Shown: in pieces, positions 62,424-64,000 of the stretch
How positions within the stretch are numbered: position 1 is the first letter of the stretch
Layout of the letters: each line of letters starts with the position of its first letter
Source: Nitrosomonadales bacterium
Lineage (GTDB): Bacteria; Pseudomonadota; Gammaproteobacteria; Burkholderiales; Gallionellaceae
Length of the DNA stretch: 64,000 nt
Direction of reading: 5' to 3'
Assembly: GCA_016218415.1 (NCBI GenBank)
Contig: JACRED010000024.1
Location: 1-64,000 of the forward strand
Program-made: the position numbers and the translations under genes
Notes under the pieces: generated by a model
The model's database searches: none
What the model saw: the letters and a program-made list of their open reading frames with translations, nothing else
What the model was told of the DNA's origin: nothing

Positions 62424-63599
62424 ATGAGCGGACTTAGCTCTCCCGCCCTGTTCAATCTCGGCTTCCGCCCGTTCTTTCTGGTGGCGAGTGTATTTGCGTT
62501 CATCGCGATATTCATCTGGGGTGGTGTTTATGTCTATGGCTGGCCGGTGCCGCGCTTGCCGTTCTCGCCCGTGCACTGGCATGCGCATGAAATGATCTTC
62601 GGTTATGGCATCGCCGTTGCCGCAGGCTTTCTGTTGACTGCGGTGCGCAACTGGACCCACATCCAGACACCCAGGGGATACCCGCTTGCGTGTCTGGCGA
62701 CACTGTGGCTGGCGGCGCGGTTGGCCGGCTGGGCGATCCCGGAGTCGGTGCTGCCGATGATGCTGCTGGATATGACCTTCGACCTCTGGCTCATCGTTGC
62801 GCTCTTCATCCCTATCCTGCGGGCAAAACAACATGACCAGATAGGCATCGCATCCAAACTGCTACTGCTGATGCTGGCCAACCTGTGCTTTTATCTCGGC
62901 GCGTCGGGCGTGCTGGAGCAAGGTATCGTGTGGGGCCTGCATTCAGGGTTGTATGTTCTGCTCGCACTGGTCTTCACCATGGTGAGGCGCGTATTGCCGA
63001 TGTTCATCGAGCGCGGTGTCGGTCATCCCGTGATATTAAAGAATCGGAGATGGATAGATCGTTCCAGCCTCTATATGTTTGTTCTGTTCCTGATCGCCGA
63101 CGTGTTCTGGCGGAATGTATCGGTCACCGCCGCACTCGCCGGCTCGCTGTTCGCGATACACACGATGCGGCTGGCGGGGTGGTACACCGGGGGTCTCTGG
63201 AAAAAGCCGCTGCTGTGGGTGTTATACGCAGGCTACGGCGGCGCCACATTCGGGTTCCTGCTCAAGGCGCTCGCACCGTTCACACCCTTGCCGCCTTCGC
63301 TGGCGTTGCATGCGTTTGCAGTGGGCGGCATCGGCATGATCACAGCTGGAATGATGGCGCGCATCTCGCTCGGGCACACCGGTCGCGACATCCAGCAGCA
63401 TTCGCGCTTGCTAGCCCCGATCTTCATGTCGCTGGTCGCGGCCTACATTGCCCGTGTGCTGTTGCCGATGATCGCTCCAGCGCATTACACGTTATGGCTG
63501 GGTATCGCACAGGCGGCATGGCTGATCGCCTTTGCATTGCTCGTCTGGGTGTACGCCCCTATCCTGGTCAAACCGCGGGTAGACGGAAAACCGGGTTAG
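62424..63599 (+). CDS. nnrS: NnrS family heme/copper membrane protein
   Basis: This 391-residue protein has about twelve TM helices and NnrS signatures: FNLGFRPFFLVASVFAFIAI, PVHWHAHEMIFGYGIAVAAG, FLLTAVRNWTH and MARISLGHTGR. His residues in HWHAHE and LGHTGR are candidate metal or heme ligands. NnrS is associated with denitrification regulons and relieves nitric oxide stress. No nor/nir genes are in the window. The ATG at 62424 (MSGLSSPALFNLGF) fits the family. It could be cotranscribed with the J-domain operon. Confidence 0.92.
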   Translation: MSGLSSPALFNLGFRPFFLVASVFAFIAIFIWGGVYVYGWPVPRLPFSPVHWHAHEMIFGYGIAVAAGFLLTAVRNWTHIQTPRGYPLACLATLWLAARLAGWAIPESVLPMMLLDMTFDLWLIVALFIPILRAKQHDQIGIASKLLLLMLANLCFYLGASGVLEQGIVWGLHSGLYVLLALVFTMVRRVLPMFIERGVGHPVILKNRRWIDRSSLYMFVLFLIADVFWRNVSVTAALAGSLFAIHTMRLAGWYTGGLWKKPLLWVLYAGYGGATFGFLLKALAPFTPLPPSLALHAFAVGGIGMITAGMMARISLGHTGRDIQQHSRLLAPIFMSLVAAYIARVLLPMIAPAHYTLWLGIAQAAWLIAFALLVWVYAPILVKPRVDGKPG

Positions 63600-63639
63600 C
63601 GGCCGCTGAAGTATTGCGCAGCTGACCTTGTCAACCCGA

Positions 63640-63777
63640 CTAGAGGTAGATGACTGCCGGGAACACGGAAACGGCAAGTACCAGCACCAGCCATTCCAGA
63701 TTGTGTTCCTTGAGGAAGCCGGTAAAGTGCAAAACGAGTACGACTACGGCGACGGCATAAAAAATCAGCATAAACAT
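63640..63777 (-). CDS. 45-residue two-helix membrane peptide
   Basis: This minus-strand ORF is absent from the track. It begins MFMLIFYAVAVVVLVLHFTG, has a short polar loop FLKEHNLEWL, and ends LVLVLAVSVFPAVIYL before TAG. Two hydrophobic helices joined by a charged turn suggest a small inner-membrane protein. AAAGGA stands 6-7 bp before the ATG at 63777. It is convergent with nnrS, leaving 40 bp. No family is known to me. The hydrophobic pattern and good RBS support it being real. Confidence 0.55.
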   Translation of the reverse strand: MFMLIFYAVAVVVLVLHFTGFLKEHNLEWLVLVLAVSVFPAVIYL

Positions 63778-64000
63778 GGGATGTCCTTTGCTTTCTGGTA
63801 CGAGGATGTGCGACCTGTTGCGATTACGATTCTACGGTGCGTGTGCATTTATACATGCTGAACTGATCTTTCGGCAACCGATATTTCAGGACTCCGCTCG
63901 GGTAATCAGCCTGGCCTCTACCGGCGGCCCGGACCGCCGTGGCGGTATATCCATGAAGGTTGCGCACGCCCGCTTCAATTGGTCTCGTCGAACAGCGCTT
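63778..64000. other. Right-edge region without a callable gene
   Basis: No complete ORF with credible start and coding pattern was seen. On the minus strand the last bases read a possible C-terminal tail (ALFDETN then stop) of a gene lying beyond the window. This is too short to call. Confidence 0.4.

Overview
The window looks like chromosomal DNA of a betaproteobacterium, probably in or near the Nitrosomonadales/Gallionellaceae. This is inferred from gene content and order: rpoE-rseA-rseB-rseC-degQ beside nadB, SRP RNA-dnaX-ybaB-recR, a DUF4124 protein, nnrS, and a uniformly GC-rich coding style. No rRNA, tRNA or CRISPR array was seen.

Layout. 1-5.3 kb: two small exported proteins, then a YbbA/YbbP-type ABC exporter whose ATPase and permease are separated by a PilZ/YcgR gene, with tesA divergent. 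5.3-21.2 kb: a large glycan locus. Ten minus-strand genes (GT39-like transferase, DprE1-like, DprE2-like, HAD phosphatase, TMTC-like GT-C/TPR protein, UbiA prenyltransferase, flippase-like protein, GT2, GNAT, GtrA) together resemble the mycobacterial decaprenyl-phospho-arabinose pathway. They are preceded by a second TMTC-like protein, another GT-C-like protein, an RffA-type sugar transaminase and a methyltransferase. 21.3-28.8 kb: sppA, a Gph-like phosphatase, a family-5 solute-binding lipoprotein, ygfZ, a CbiM-like membrane protein, a GNAT, a YkuD L,D-transpeptidase and tadA.

28.76-31.7 kb is an accessory island. It holds the last ~45 codons of an integron-type integrase, an AP2-HNH nuclease gene, a 5' fragment of an IS1182-like transposase, two type II toxin-antitoxin pairs (RelE/HigB with Xre, and YefM/YoeB), and attC-like hairpins after each pair. 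The geometry (integrase leftward, cassettes rightward) is that of a decayed integron.

31.8-45 kb: CAAX protease plus methyltransferase, HPP protein, SirB, hemerythrin, chemoreceptor, NlpC/P60 lipoprotein, mltB, trxB, an Smr protein, an unknown protein, DUF4124, and the sigma-E envelope-stress operon. 45-54 kb: nadB, ygfX-like, a Ser/Thr kinase with a class III cyclase-domain protein, rluB, recR, ybaB, dnaX and SRP RNA. 54.3-64 kb: IS110 remnant, low-Mr tyrosine phosphatase, a TusE-like single-cysteine protein, selO, dbpA with an unknown partner, a J-domain protein followed by three unknown genes, nnrS, and a 45-residue membrane peptide absent from the ORF track.

Several families of short palindromic repeats are scattered through the window. 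Some lie inside genes: in ygfZ, at the tesA start, in the tadA N-terminus, and forming the nadB C-terminus. A ~57-bp family occurs at three loci, and one copy is nested inside a different palindrome.

The most promising system is the polyprenyl-phosphate pentofuranose (probably D-arabinofuranose) glycosylation locus. The integron remnant and the J-domain operon of unknown genes come next.
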